DNA from: Leifsonia sp. ZF2019
Lineage (GTDB): Bacteria > Actinomycetota > Actinomycetes > Actinomycetales > Microbacteriaceae
Assembly (NCBI RefSeq): GCF_019924635.1
Contig: NZ_CP065037.1
Location: 496,001 to 560,000, forward strand
Direction: 5' to 3'
DNA: 64,000 nucleotides
This document shows positions 1 to 8,683 of the stretch, one piece after another (within the stretch, counting starts at the first letter, position 1; every line of letters begins with the position of its first letter). The notes beneath the pieces were generated by a model. That model made no database searches. It was not told where the DNA came from and saw only the letters and a list, made by a program, of their open reading frames with translations. The position numbers were made by a program, and so were the translations under genes.

Positions 1-376
1 CGATTCCCTTCTGAAAGATGGCCCACAACGCAATCCCCGCCGCTGGCAGGCCGACAACGAAGCCGATGCCCCACCGGATCCAAAGCCCGGTGGCGGCGTT
101 CTTCGCCTGCAGGTCGAGGACGACCTTGTCGCGTGCGTCGCGTTCTTCCTTCACGGCTGCGATCCGCGAGGCACGCTCACGTTCGATGTCCGCTGTTCGG
201 GCGGTGCGCTCCTCTGCGATGTCCTGAATCAGCGAGGCATGCAGTTCATCCCGTCGGCGCCGCTCTGCTTCGAACGCGTCCTGCGAGACGAGCTTGTCGA
301 GCCGTTCGTTCGTTTCCCTGCGGAACGCTGCAATGTCTTCCCGGAGCAGTTGAAACAACGAGGGCTCATCGGGCAT
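1..376 (-). CDS. Holin-like coiled-coil membrane protein (partial)
   Basis: The gene starts at ATG 376 behind a GAGAGGGGG ribosome site and runs off the left edge of the window. The visible 125 residues are a charged helical stretch rich in Arg and Glu (about residues 8-95, probable coiled coil) followed by one hydrophobic segment (about 100-122). It lies directly downstream of the endolysin gene, where phages usually keep holins or spanin-like proteins, so a lysis role is inferred from position and topology. No specific family was recognised. Confidence 0.6.
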   Translation of the reverse strand, partial: MPDEPSLFQLLREDIAAFRRETNERLDKLVSQDAFEAERRRRDELHASLIQDIAEERTARTADIERERASRIAAVKEERDARDKVVLDLQAKNAATGLWIRWGIGFVVGLPAAGIALWAIFQKGI

Positions 377-403
377 CAGTTCCCCCTCTCAGGGATCGAG
401 GGG

Positions 404-1258
404 CTACTTCGTCGCGCGCTTGTTCGTGAACGCCGAGTCGGTACCGAGCGCGAGGTTGATCAGGGTCTGGAACTGCGTAGTACCAATCGCAGCCGCCTTC
501 GCCTGCTCGACGGTGTCGTACGTCTGGGAGTAGAAGTCACGAGCGTTTCGCGCCTGCTGCTCGCCGTCGTTGATGTACAGCACGTTCTTCTCGCCCGGGG
601 TGCGGTCCCAGAAGATGATCACGAACTGCGGCAGGCCCGCCGGCGGCGCCGCGCAGTAGTAGAGGCGCCCGCGGTTCTCTCGCAGGAGCATCTCCTTGAT
701 GAGGGCCGTCTGAGCGGCGTTCGATGCGTCCTGCTGGGCGCGGAGCTCGGTGATGGATGCCATGTCGACTTCGTCTCCTTGCGGGATCAGGGTTGCGCCG
801 CCATCAGCGGCCGAGGTGGTGCCTGGGTAGGGCGGTCGGATGTAGCTGAGGATGTAGCCGGCGGATCGGGTGCGGTCGCGCATGTCGTCGCCCGGGTTTG
901 AGTTCGTGCCGCGGGAGGTGACGATCGAACCGCCGGACGAGACTGAGACGACGATCTCGGTGTGGTCGGGGTCGCCGTCGCCGTCCCAGTCGAACGCGAG
1001 CACGTCGCCGCGCTGCACTCCGGCGTGGCCGGGATGCCAGACGCCGAGGTTGCGGCCCCAGGTCTGGATCTGCGAGACGTAGCTGTAGAACGGGTTGCCG
1101 AGGGAGTTGAGGCCGAAGAGGTAGAAGCTCACGCAGGCGGCGCAGTCGTCGTACGCGCTGATGCCCTTCGGCCACCACGGGTTCGGCCACCTGGTGCCGA
1201 ACTGTGCCGCCATCGCTGCGAGCATGTCGTCGACACTGCGGTTCAGGAGGTCAGGCAT
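404..1258 (-). CDS. CHAP/NlpC-type endolysin
   Basis: This 284-residue protein probably cleaves the host peptidoglycan at lysis. The N-terminal 140 residues look like a CHAP or NlpC/P60 cysteine peptidase: DDCAACVSF carries the likely nucleophile Cys39, and DPDHTEIVVS carries the likely His99. The C-terminal half (about 150-284) is helical then mixed and could bind the cell wall; I do not recognise it. I chose ATG 1258 because GAGGAGG lies seven bases upstream; an upstream in-frame ATG at 1276 lacks such a site. The start overlaps the stop of the 43-aa gene at 1251-1382. Confidence 0.8.
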   Translation of the reverse strand: MPDLLNRSVDDMLAAMAAQFGTRWPNPWWPKGISAYDDCAACVSFYLFGLNSLGNPFYSYVSQIQTWGRNLGVWHPGHAGVQRGDVLAFDWDGDGDPDHTEIVVSVSSGGSIVTSRGTNSNPGDDMRDRTRSAGYILSYIRPPYPGTTSAADGGATLIPQGDEVDMASITELRAQQDASNAAQTALIKEMLLRENRGRLYYCAAPPAGLPQFVIIFWDRTPGEKNVLYINDGEQQARNARDFYSQTYDTVEQAKAAAIGTTQFQTLINLALGTDSAFTNKRATK

Positions 1259-1382
1259 CGGGGTCCTCCTCGCCATAGCTCGAGCTGATCGCCTCCGGTG
1301 CTGCCGTCTTGACGGCGTTCATCGGCGGCAGCGGGATCCCGTCCGAGTCGTACGGAATGTTCGGGTCGTACTCGCTGTCCAT
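1251..1382 (-). CDS. 43-aa acidic phage protein
   Basis: A short ORF beginning MDSEYDPNIPYDSDGIPLPP and ending EEDPDA fills the gap between the tail-fibre-like gene and the endolysin. Its stop overlaps the endolysin start by eight bases, and the endolysin ribosome site lies in its last codons, so the two are probably translationally coupled. It is acidic and Pro/Asp-rich with no membrane segment. Function unknown; similar tiny proteins occur between tail and lysis genes in actinophages. Confidence 0.6.
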   Translation of the reverse strand: MDSEYDPNIPYDSDGIPLPPMNAVKTAAPEAISSSYGEEDPDA

Positions 1383-1391
1383 CACGCCCTC

Positions 1392-2306
1392 CTAGCCAGC
1401 CGCCGAGGACGCGGTCATCTGCTTAGCGGTCCAGTACACAATCCCGGGGATACCCGCAGCGCCCGAGTTGTTCTGTACCTGGATGGTGAGCTGGGTCGTC
1501 GATACTGCGGTGACCACAGCCGTAAACCGACCAGACGTTGCCGTTACCTGCGGAATCGGCGGCTGCGTGAACCTTCCCGTCGGAAGGCTGACCGTCACAG
1601 ACGCCACAGCCTGCGAGGCGACACCAGATGTGAATGCCGGAGTGATACCAGCGGCCTCGGCGAACGCATGATTGATCTGCCAACCATTCGCCGCAATGTA
1701 CGACTCCGCGCCAATGATCCGGGCCAGCTGACTGGTCGAGGGGTTCAGCCACGCGAAGAGATCCGACTGCGAGCGGAATGGGACTTCCCCACCAGGGGCT
1801 GCTGTGAACTGCGCCGTCTGCGTTACAACTACACCGGACGAGTTCGTCGCAGTGGCACCGGCAGGGATCAGAACCGTCGCGAGCTCCACCGCACCTGCTG
1901 GAATCGACGGCTTCGTCGGAGAAGCAGCCGCGGTACCCTGTGCAATCGCGATGACTGGAAGATCGTTCGCATCCGGTGTCGTCACCGTCGACGAGGAATC
2001 GTTCTGCTTCGCGTACACGACATCGATGCGGCTATTCGCCGCCGGCGCCGCAGCGTGCAGCACGTTCACGGGACCATCATTGGCGAGCAGCACAACACCG
2101 TTGTCCCGCACCGCGATCGCACTGAACGCAGCCACCGCGGAGTTCATCGTCGCCGTCGCCGCCACAATGTTCGCCCCCACGGGGGAAGTGACACCACCAC
2201 GAGGAGAACCGTCAGCGTTGCACACCACCAGGTTGCGGAAGTCGTACCGCGTGTCATTCGTGTCCGTGAGCGCGAGCTTGGCCGGAAGGCCCTTCCGGAT
2301 CGTCAT
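1392..2306 (-). CDS. Minor tail / receptor-binding structural protein
   Basis: A 304-residue protein rich in Ala, Thr, Val and Gly with no charged clusters, typical of beta-structured phage tail appendages. The N-terminus (about 1-130) has a repetitive AVRDNGVVLLANDGPVNV-type pattern often seen in proteins that attach fibres to the baseplate; the C-terminus (225-304) is Thr/Val/Pro-rich. It follows the S74-domain fibre and precedes the endolysin in the late operon. A host-recognition role is inferred from order and composition. Confidence 0.6.
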   Translation of the reverse strand: MTIRKGLPAKLALTDTNDTRYDFRNLVVCNADGSPRGGVTSPVGANIVAATATMNSAVAAFSAIAVRDNGVVLLANDGPVNVLHAAAPAANSRIDVVYAKQNDSSSTVTTPDANDLPVIAIAQGTAAASPTKPSIPAGAVELATVLIPAGATATNSSGVVVTQTAQFTAAPGGEVPFRSQSDLFAWLNPSTSQLARIIGAESYIAANGWQINHAFAEAAGITPAFTSGVASQAVASVTVSLPTGRFTQPPIPQVTATSGRFTAVVTAVSTTQLTIQVQNNSGAAGIPGIVYWTAKQMTASSAAG

Positions 2307-2359
2307 GAGCCCTCCAAAAGGGTCTTTAAAAGCAGGACAAGGGCGATTAATCTGGGTAG

Positions 2360-2914
2360 ATGAGCAACACTCAGGGGGAAGACAAAGCCGTAAGCGTCCG
2401 CGCGAAACTCATCGGAGGTGCGGCCGTCATCACGCTGCTCGCCGCAGCAGGCATCACGGTTGGGGTCAGCGCCCACGCCGCGCAGGTCAAAGCCGACGCG
2501 GAGCACGCGATGACCGTCGCGGCACCCGCCTACCAGGGCGCCATCGATCACGGCGGATCCTTGGACACCCTGGGCGCGCAGTCGGTGCAAGCGAAGAAGG
2601 ACTACGACGCTGAGCAGGCCAGGCTTGCGGCCGAGAAAGCAGCACAGGAAGCAGCGGCAGCTCAAGCCGCTGCAGAAGCGGCTCAGGCGGCAGCGGATGA
2701 GGCCGCCCGTCAGGCTGCCGAACAGCAGCAATCAAACACAGGAACCGACGACTCGGATTCCTCTGGAGGATCATCGGGAAGCAGCAAACTCCCCGCCGGT
2801 TCACCTGTCCCCTGGATCCCGAATCCTGACCCGCAAGACACTGCTGGTGGGCGCTGGGACACCAGCGCCTGCGCTAGTGGCTCCGCATCAGGAAACCCCG
2901 CCGTCTGCGACTGA
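2360..2914 (+). CDS. Secreted or membrane-anchored coiled-coil moron protein
   Basis: This 184-residue gene is read against the late operon. The protein has a short charged N-terminus, one hydrophobic segment (about 17-41, signal or anchor), a long Ala/Glu/Gln/Lys coiled coil (about 75-124), a Ser/Gly/Asp linker and a Pro-rich C-terminus with two cysteines that could form a disulfide outside the cell. Its 3' end overlaps the 3' end of the fibre gene by 27 bases. Position, orientation and predicted export fit a lysogenic-conversion gene such as a surface-modifying or exclusion protein; that is inference, and no family was recognised. Confidence 0.65.
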   Translation: MSNTQGEDKAVSVRAKLIGGAAVITLLAAAGITVGVSAHAAQVKADAEHAMTVAAPAYQGAIDHGGSLDTLGAQSVQAKKDYDAEQARLAAEKAAQEAAAAQAAAEAAQAAADEAARQAAEQQQSNTGTDDSDSSGGSSGSSKLPAGSPVPWIPNPDPQDTAGGRWDTSACASGSASGNPAVCD

Positions 2915-3643
2915 CTGAGCTTCCAGCGCGGCCACCCGTTCCTCGAGCGAAACCCTCAGCGTTCGTTCCCGCTGTACAGCCATCAGGAGCGGAACCACGA
3001 GTTCCTCATACCGGACACCGGCGACGAGACCGTCCTCGTCTAACCAGACATTCAGCGGGGCGACTGGTTCTACATCCTCAGCCATGAGCCCCGACTGCCA
3101 CGGCGCCCCCTCGCCCATCTCGAGCACGTCGGTGTGCCGCTGGAACCTGTACGCCTGCAGGCCGAGGAAAGCATCAAGATCGATCTCCAACGGCACGATG
3201 TTCGTCTTTGACCGTCGAGTTGAGGTGTTGCCACCCATGTTGCCCGACGAGTCGATGTAGACCGCCGAATAGCCAACAGTGACCGTGTTGGACTTCGTTC
3301 CAGGAGAACGCACAATCCCAGCCGAAACCACCTGCCCGGAGGCTGTCACGTTCGCGGCGGAAACGTTCCCTGACGCGTTGACGTCGACCGGGGCGATCGT
3401 GCCTGGGCTGGCGACCTTCGAATCGACCTGCGCCTTCGTGTAGGCGTTCGCTGCCATCCATGCGGTGGCGATCGTGTTCACCTGAGCAACGATGTTCGCC
3501 AGCGTCTGCTGGACCTGCTGCACTAAGGAACCGATGGATGTCCCCGTGGGGCGCTCGAGCTCGCGGAGGCGTTCTCGCTGATCGGCCATCGCGCCGGTGA
3601 GCTGTTCGGTACCATCCCGCGGCGCCTTATAGCCGCCAGCCAT
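2888..3643 (-). CDS. Tail fibre with S74 intramolecular chaperone domain
   Basis: A 251-residue tail appendage. The N-terminal third is helical (QRERLRELERPTG then a Gln/Val coiled coil), the middle is Ala/Ser/Val beta structure, and the C-terminal 110 residues match the peptidase S74 chaperone that trimerises phage fibres and then cuts itself off. The S-x-x-R-x-K signature is intact: Ser141, Arg144 and Lys146 supply the usual Ser/Lys dyad. A C-terminal coiled coil (VQRERTLRVSLEERVAALEAQ region) fits the trimer stalk. ATG 3643 follows GGAGGTG and overlaps the previous stop (TGATG). Confidence 0.8.
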   Translation of the reverse strand: MAGGYKAPRDGTEQLTGAMADQRERLRELERPTGTSIGSLVQQVQQTLANIVAQVNTIATAWMAANAYTKAQVDSKVASPGTIAPVDVNASGNVSAANVTASGQVVSAGIVRSPGTKSNTVTVGYSAVYIDSSGNMGGNTSTRRSKTNIVPLEIDLDAFLGLQAYRFQRHTDVLEMGEGAPWQSGLMAEDVEPVAPLNVWLDEDGLVAGVRYEELVVPLLMAVQRERTLRVSLEERVAALEAQSVADGGVS

Positions 3644-4863
3644 CACACCACCTCCGGGACGCACTTGATCTTGATCTGCTGGCCCTCTTCGTCACCGGAG
3701 AGGGAAACGATTCGACGGCGGAATGTGCCTCCAGCGGTGAGGTACGGATCCCCCACCCCCGTCGTTGGGTTGTACGGGGCGATGGTGATGTCGCAGAAGT
3801 CGCCCACGTTGTAGCTGTTCAGCCAGGGACCTGCAGGGTTGCCCTCATCGTCCGTGGGGCGCGCCTCGACCGTGAATGACCATGTCTCTTCCGCACCCCG
3901 GCCGGCCACCGCGTTCAACGCCGCGTACTTGTCCAGGGTGCTTTGCATCGAGACCGTGGAATGCGAAGAGTCGACGAGTTCCATCATCGGGAACCCTTGG
4001 TCGATGAGGCTCGAGTCATATGCCCGTGAAACCAGGACGTCGTCTGCCTGACGGCCTCCAGTCGCCCACGCGAACGACCCCATACCCGATGCGTCCTCGC
4101 TGATCTCGAAGTCCGATATGGGCGAGTCATCAACGGTCAGATTCCACTGTGGGACCGAGGCGGCATAGATCAACGGCTGCGCTACAGTCCCTGTCTGCAT
4201 AAACCATTCGACGCCGAGGAAATCGGAGGTGAAGCGTGGCTGGAAGTTGATCTCGACGCCACCCTGCAGCTCGGTCAGCTGTTTCAGCGCCTCGCCTACC
4301 GGTTTGAAGTCCACACCGAGATACGTCTTCGTGTGGTCTGACACACCATCGATCTCGTCCGCCTGGAACACGATCGGCAGGTTTCCGCCCGTGCGAGACA
4401 GTGCCTGCTGTACGAGACGTTTCGCCATCGTTCCCCACCAGATTCCCGTGTACTGGGTTGTGAGCAGCGGATTCGCGATCGTCTTCGTGTTGTCTGCCGG
4501 GTCAGGGATCGTCCATTGGGTGACGTCCAGCGTCTCGGCAAGCAGGGGCAGGATAAGCCGATGATCAAAAAGGGACATGAGCCCCTTGGCGCCGATCTGC
4601 AGCGTCCGGTCGGGCTGGTTGTACGTGCGAGTCCAGATCGGCCCGCACGCTTTGATGGTGTCGTCTTCAACGACACCCAGGAACGCTTTCCCCTTCGATG
4701 CCGTGTTCCTCAGGTCGAGGGCCTGCACATCGGGGTCTTGCATGTCGACCGTGACCCGGATGGTCTCGGCCGTGTCGAGGGAGTCATCCCACGGCCCCTT
4801 CATCACGGGAAGGTCGAGGATGCGCCGGCCGGTGCGGAGGTCACCGATGATGTACCGCGTCAT
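3643..4863 (-). CDS. Minor tail protein (Gp37-like baseplate hub)
   Basis: A 406-residue protein resembling the siphovirus ReqiPepy6 Gp37-like minor tail proteins found after the distal tail protein in actinophages. It starts MTRYIIGDLRTGRRILDLP, a form common in this family, and is mixed alpha/beta without membrane segments. It sits between the Dit-like protein and the fibre, consistent with a baseplate hub. The family assignment is from memory of sequence style and gene order. Confidence 0.7.
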   Translation of the reverse strand: MTRYIIGDLRTGRRILDLPVMKGPWDDSLDTAETIRVTVDMQDPDVQALDLRNTASKGKAFLGVVEDDTIKACGPIWTRTYNQPDRTLQIGAKGLMSLFDHRLILPLLAETLDVTQWTIPDPADNTKTIANPLLTTQYTGIWWGTMAKRLVQQALSRTGGNLPIVFQADEIDGVSDHTKTYLGVDFKPVGEALKQLTELQGGVEINFQPRFTSDFLGVEWFMQTGTVAQPLIYAASVPQWNLTVDDSPISDFEISEDASGMGSFAWATGGRQADDVLVSRAYDSSLIDQGFPMMELVDSSHSTVSMQSTLDKYAALNAVAGRGAEETWSFTVEARPTDDEGNPAGPWLNSYNVGDFCDITIAPYNPTTGVGDPYLTAGGTFRRRIVSLSGDEEGQQIKIKCVPEVV

Positions 4864-4873
4864 CGGTGACCTC

Positions 4874-5734
4874 CTAGTGGTTCGCGGGTGCCGCCGTGAA
4901 GGTGAACTGTGGGGTACCCGTCACTGCACCCAAGGGCGAGAACTGGATCTGGTGCGTTTCACCTGGCCCGACTTGGAAGAAGTCCCTGACTGTCAGATAC
5001 CCGGACACGTCATTGCTTGGCGAGTCGATCCACGCACGGCCTGTTCGCTGGTTGATTTGCACAAGCGACCCGTCTGGGATGACCCGCTCGAATCGAACCG
5101 TCTGCCCGGTGGTGACGTCGGTCGCGGTGAACCCACCGCTCAACCCGCCAGTGGCCGTCAGCGTCCCCCACGTGGGCGCTGTGCCTGTATTCGTGAACGA
5201 CACGCGACCGGATGACCCGTCAGCACCGAAGTCCCAGTAGGCGGTAGGCGTTGTTCCCAGCGGGAACAGCAACCCGCCGCCGGACACCGGGACACCCGTC
5301 GAAAAGCTCTGGTCGGGCCCGTACATGAGTGGATCGAACGCAACCAGGTCGATCGTGAAGGTGAACTGGTTGCCGCCGTAGTCGGGGTCCAGGATCACCG
5401 ATCGGACGGAAGCCACTCGCCGCATGGGACCGTCGATGTCAGTCACAAGAACGGTGACCGACTTTCCTCGGGCGATTTTCGTCTTCAACAGTTGCTTTGC
5501 CGACTGAACATCGGATCGGGCCTCCCCGAGAAACGCGCCCTTGATCGAGAACGCCAGCGACTTTCGCCAGTCCATCGCGATTGCGAATGAACCGTCCGCT
5601 TGAGGTCGTTCCCGGATCTCTGTCTTCGATTCCGAGACCGCATCCCAGTCGCCCAGGAACACAAGAACGAATCCATCTGTACCTGTCTCACCCGGGCCAG
5701 CGGGGAGCACCAGACTGTCGATAGCAACTGTCAT
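4874..5734 (-). CDS. Distal tail (Dit-like) minor tail protein
   Basis: A 286-residue protein placed immediately after the tape measure gene. The N-terminal region has the pattern of a phage tail hexamer-forming domain (short strands, then MRRVASVRSVILDPD and FTFTIDLVAFDPLMYG, typical of Dit proteins) followed by a galectin-like beta-sandwich C-terminus. It would cap the tail tube and connect to the baseplate. Its ATG overlaps the tape measure stop (TGATG). Confidence 0.75.
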   Translation of the reverse strand: MTVAIDSLVLPAGPGETGTDGFVLVFLGDWDAVSESKTEIRERPQADGSFAIAMDWRKSLAFSIKGAFLGEARSDVQSAKQLLKTKIARGKSVTVLVTDIDGPMRRVASVRSVILDPDYGGNQFTFTIDLVAFDPLMYGPDQSFSTGVPVSGGGLLFPLGTTPTAYWDFGADGSSGRVSFTNTGTAPTWGTLTATGGLSGGFTATDVTTGQTVRFERVIPDGSLVQINQRTGRAWIDSPSNDVSGYLTVRDFFQVGPGETHQIQFSPLGAVTGTPQFTFTAAPANH

Positions 5735-8295
5735 CAGATGCTCCCCGCTGCCACACGGCCAAACTCGCGCCCCATGATCCGACCCGATACAACCGGGTCA
5801 TTGTCCGGGGCGACGATCTTCTCGACGTACATGTACGGGGCATCCCGAGTCGACGCCGGCTGACCACTGAGCTCGGACAGAATGCCTGGCTTCAGAGGGA
5901 TAACAGCCTCCGGGTACCGGCCTTCACCGATGTTGGCCATGATCCCGCCGGGGACAGCCTGGACGATGCCGCCGTCAGCGAGGCGAGGGATCTTCCCGAT
6001 GGTGAAGTTGATCGCCCCACCTGTCGCATCCTTCACCGCACTGGCGACACCGTTGATGCCACCGATCACACCGTTCACGGCGTCAATAACCGAGTTGATG
6101 ACGCCCTTCACAATGCCGGTGATGCCGTTCCATATGCCGGTGAAGATCTGCACGATGCCGCCCCAGGCCTGCTTCCAGTTGCCGGAGAACACGCCGGTTA
6201 TGAATGTGATCACACCGCCGAGGACATCGGTGATTCCCTTGATCACCGGTTGCAGCACGTTGGAGATGATCTGCACAACGGACTGAATCACGGGGATCAG
6301 GAAGGCGAATGCACCTTTGAGGACGCCGGCAATGATGTTCGCGAGGAACGTCAGCACAGCCGACAACGGTGGGATGATCGCCGACACCAACTGCAGCAGC
6401 GGCTGGATCAGGGCCAGGATCGGCGTCAACAGTTGAATGAACAGATCAAGGATGGGTTGCAGCACTGGCATCAGAGCCGCAACCACCTGAATCAGTGGCG
6501 TCAGGATTGCGCTGATCAGCGGCATGAACGCGGTAATCAACTGACTGATCACAGGCGCCAATGCTTGGAAGATCGGTGCCAGCATCGAGATCAGAGTGGT
6601 GGCCAGGTTGACCACCATCGAAATCACCGGAGACAGGATCGAGATCAGCTGCGTGAAGATCGGCACCAGAGTGGAGATCAAGCTTGTCGCAAGCTGCAGC
6701 ACGACCGGGATCAGTGGGGTGATGGCCGAGAGCAACGCCGTCACAAGAGGCGAGATCGCCTGAAAGATAGGCATGAGCGCAGAGGCCAGCATCGACACCA
6801 GCGGAACGACGGCGCTGACGATGGTCCCGATAACGGGGCCCAGGGACGACAACGCCGGCACCAACGCCTGCAGCACGGTTCCTATGACGGGAACGATCGC
6901 CCCCGCGAAGGCGGAGAAGATGCCCGACAACTGGGTGAGCAGGGTCACCACCGAAGGGAGCACAGCGACCAGAACGCCGCCCAGAATGTTCACGAGCTGG
7001 GAAAGGAACGGTGCCACAGTGAGAAGTGCGTTAGCGAGCACACCTCCGATGGTTTGCGCCATCACGGCCAGTGCAGAGCCGATTTGGCCGATCACGGGAC
7101 CGAGCGTGGTGAGCAGGTTGCCGAACGTCTGAGCGAGCTGACTGCCGATGACGCTGAACGCCGCCTGCAGTTGAGGTGATACGGCGACCAGACCAGCGAA
7201 CGCTGCTGCCAGAATCCCGAGAGGACCTGTCAGGGCGGTAGCGATCGGGGCGAGACCACCAAGCCCTGGGATCGCAGCAATGATCCCGGTCAGGCCACCT
7301 GCCCCCAAAGCTGCGAATGCGCCAGCGAGCGGGCCCAGGAGGGCCGCCAGCGGGGCAAGGTTGGCTTTGAGCGAAGCAAGACCACCATCAGCACCTGTGA
7401 TGAAGCCGGTGAATGCTTCGATGACAGGGTTGAGGCGCGCTCCGATTGCCTGCCCCACTCCGGCTGCCGCAGTCTCGAGAGGGCTGAGCGCCTGCGTGAT
7501 CGCCAGGATGGTCGGTGCGATTTCGGGGAAGATCCCACCGAGCGCGCCGGCGCCGATCCGTGATAGGGACGCCTTGAAGTTGTCGAATGCGCCCGGGATG
7601 GTCTTGCCCATCTCCTGTGCCACCGTGCCCGACGCCTTCGTCATGGCGGCCTCGAAATCGGAGAACCCGATCTGACCCTGCGAAGCCATGTCGAAGACGG
7701 CGTCAGCAGTCGTCCCGAATTGGTCTGCGAGAGCCTGGTAGATCGGGATGCCCCGGTCGGCGACCTGCTGCAGAACGTCGTTCTGCGCCTTACCTGTGGA
7801 GGCGACCTTGTTGTAGATGTTGCCCATCTCGGACAGGCTCGAACCCGACGCGGCTGCCGAGTTCGCGACCGACTTCAGGACACTCTCGAGCTGCTCACCC
7901 GGCTTGATACCGGCAGCAACAGCGCCCGCTGCCACGGTCGCCGCGTCGCCAAGACCGAACGCCGTGCCCTTCACTGAGGCGAGAGCGTTCTTCATGATCC
8001 CGTCGACATCGGCAGCCGAGTTGCCGAGGCCAGTGAGCTTCGCCCGGGCGACATCAATGTTGTTCAGTCGGGCGAAACCGCCGGCGAGAGACGCACCGAT
8101 ACCCGCCGCCGCCGCTGCCACTGTTGCGGTAGCGGCACCTTTGAGGACGCCACCTAGGGCCGCGACGAGACCGCCTCCGACCTGACCGCCGACCTTCTGG
8201 CCTGCCGCGTCGCCGCCAAGCTGTTCGACGATAAGCCGCTGTGCCCCAGGAGAAACGGGGATGATCGTTACTTCTGCGACGGCTGCTTCAGTCAC
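5734..8295 (-). CDS. Tail tape measure protein
   Basis: The longest late gene (853 residues, GTG start at 8295). It has an N-terminal Gly/Ala-rich domain, then from about residue 270 to 640 a very repetitive, hydrophobic Ile/Leu/Pro pattern (PLI, PVI and SLI units) typical of actinophage tape measures, and a C-terminal membrane-interacting region. It sets tail length; at about 1.5 angstroms per residue the tail would be near 128 nm, which is an estimate. It lies between the tail chaperones and the Dit-like gene as expected. Confidence 0.9.
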   Translation of the reverse strand: MTEAAVAEVTIIPVSPGAQRLIVEQLGGDAAGQKVGGQVGGGLVAALGGVLKGAATATVAAAAAGIGASLAGGFARLNNIDVARAKLTGLGNSAADVDGIMKNALASVKGTAFGLGDAATVAAGAVAAGIKPGEQLESVLKSVANSAAASGSSLSEMGNIYNKVASTGKAQNDVLQQVADRGIPIYQALADQFGTTADAVFDMASQGQIGFSDFEAAMTKASGTVAQEMGKTIPGAFDNFKASLSRIGAGALGGIFPEIAPTILAITQALSPLETAAAGVGQAIGARLNPVIEAFTGFITGADGGLASLKANLAPLAALLGPLAGAFAALGAGGLTGIIAAIPGLGGLAPIATALTGPLGILAAAFAGLVAVSPQLQAAFSVIGSQLAQTFGNLLTTLGPVIGQIGSALAVMAQTIGGVLANALLTVAPFLSQLVNILGGVLVAVLPSVVTLLTQLSGIFSAFAGAIVPVIGTVLQALVPALSSLGPVIGTIVSAVVPLVSMLASALMPIFQAISPLVTALLSAITPLIPVVLQLATSLISTLVPIFTQLISILSPVISMVVNLATTLISMLAPIFQALAPVISQLITAFMPLISAILTPLIQVVAALMPVLQPILDLFIQLLTPILALIQPLLQLVSAIIPPLSAVLTFLANIIAGVLKGAFAFLIPVIQSVVQIISNVLQPVIKGITDVLGGVITFITGVFSGNWKQAWGGIVQIFTGIWNGITGIVKGVINSVIDAVNGVIGGINGVASAVKDATGGAINFTIGKIPRLADGGIVQAVPGGIMANIGEGRYPEAVIPLKPGILSELSGQPASTRDAPYMYVEKIVAPDNDPVVSGRIMGREFGRVAAGSI

Positions 8296-8434
8296 AGATC
8301 ACCTCCGGCGGATGCGCAAAAGTCCAGCGCCTCGGCTGGCCTCTAGTTGGGGTTCGCGGCACCCGAAGATGGGTTGCCGAATGGCGACTCAGACGAGGTA
8401 GGTTTGCTGCACCAGACCGAAAGGATTCGGGGGA

Positions 8435-8683
8435 ATGTCCCAGCACCAGAACATCTATTCGCAGCGGGGCTGCATCGACTGCAAGCCCTGCGAAGGTGGC
8501 GGGGGAAACATCGGCCGCAACAGCACACTGTGGGCGATCGGAATCTTCACCGCAGGCATAGGCCTGCTGTTCCTCCCGTTTTTCAAGAAGTGTCAGTACT
8601 GCGGGCACAACATGTGGTGGAACAAGCACTACGGCCCGGACATGCGCCAGGCCGCATTCGCAGCCACAAACCAGACGGCTTAG
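8435..8683 (+). CDS. Small zinc-ribbon membrane protein (moron)
   Basis: This 82-residue gene is read against the late operon, between tail chaperone and tape measure genes that are normally adjacent. The protein has a Cys cluster (GCIDCKPC, residues 12-19), one hydrophobic segment (about 33-50) and a second Cys pair (CQYCGH, about 53-58), so two half-knuckles could meet across a membrane hairpin or join as a zinc ribbon next to the membrane. GGGGGA lies directly before the ATG. Its end overlaps the tail chaperone stop by four bases. Expression during lysogeny and an effect on superinfection are possible but not shown. No family recognised. Confidence 0.65.
   Translation: MSQHQNIYSQRGCIDCKPCEGGGGNIGRNSTLWAIGIFTAGIGLLFLPFFKKCQYCGHNMWWNKHYGPDMRQAAFAATNQTA

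Noticed and set aside
1161..2363. 400-aa rightward ORF
   Set aside because: Antisense to the endolysin and tail protein genes; Arg-rich shadow.
6250..7179. 309-aa rightward ORF rich in Gln, His, Arg and Asp
   Set aside because: It is the antisense of the repetitive tape measure gene; composition is a strand artefact and no ribosome site is present.
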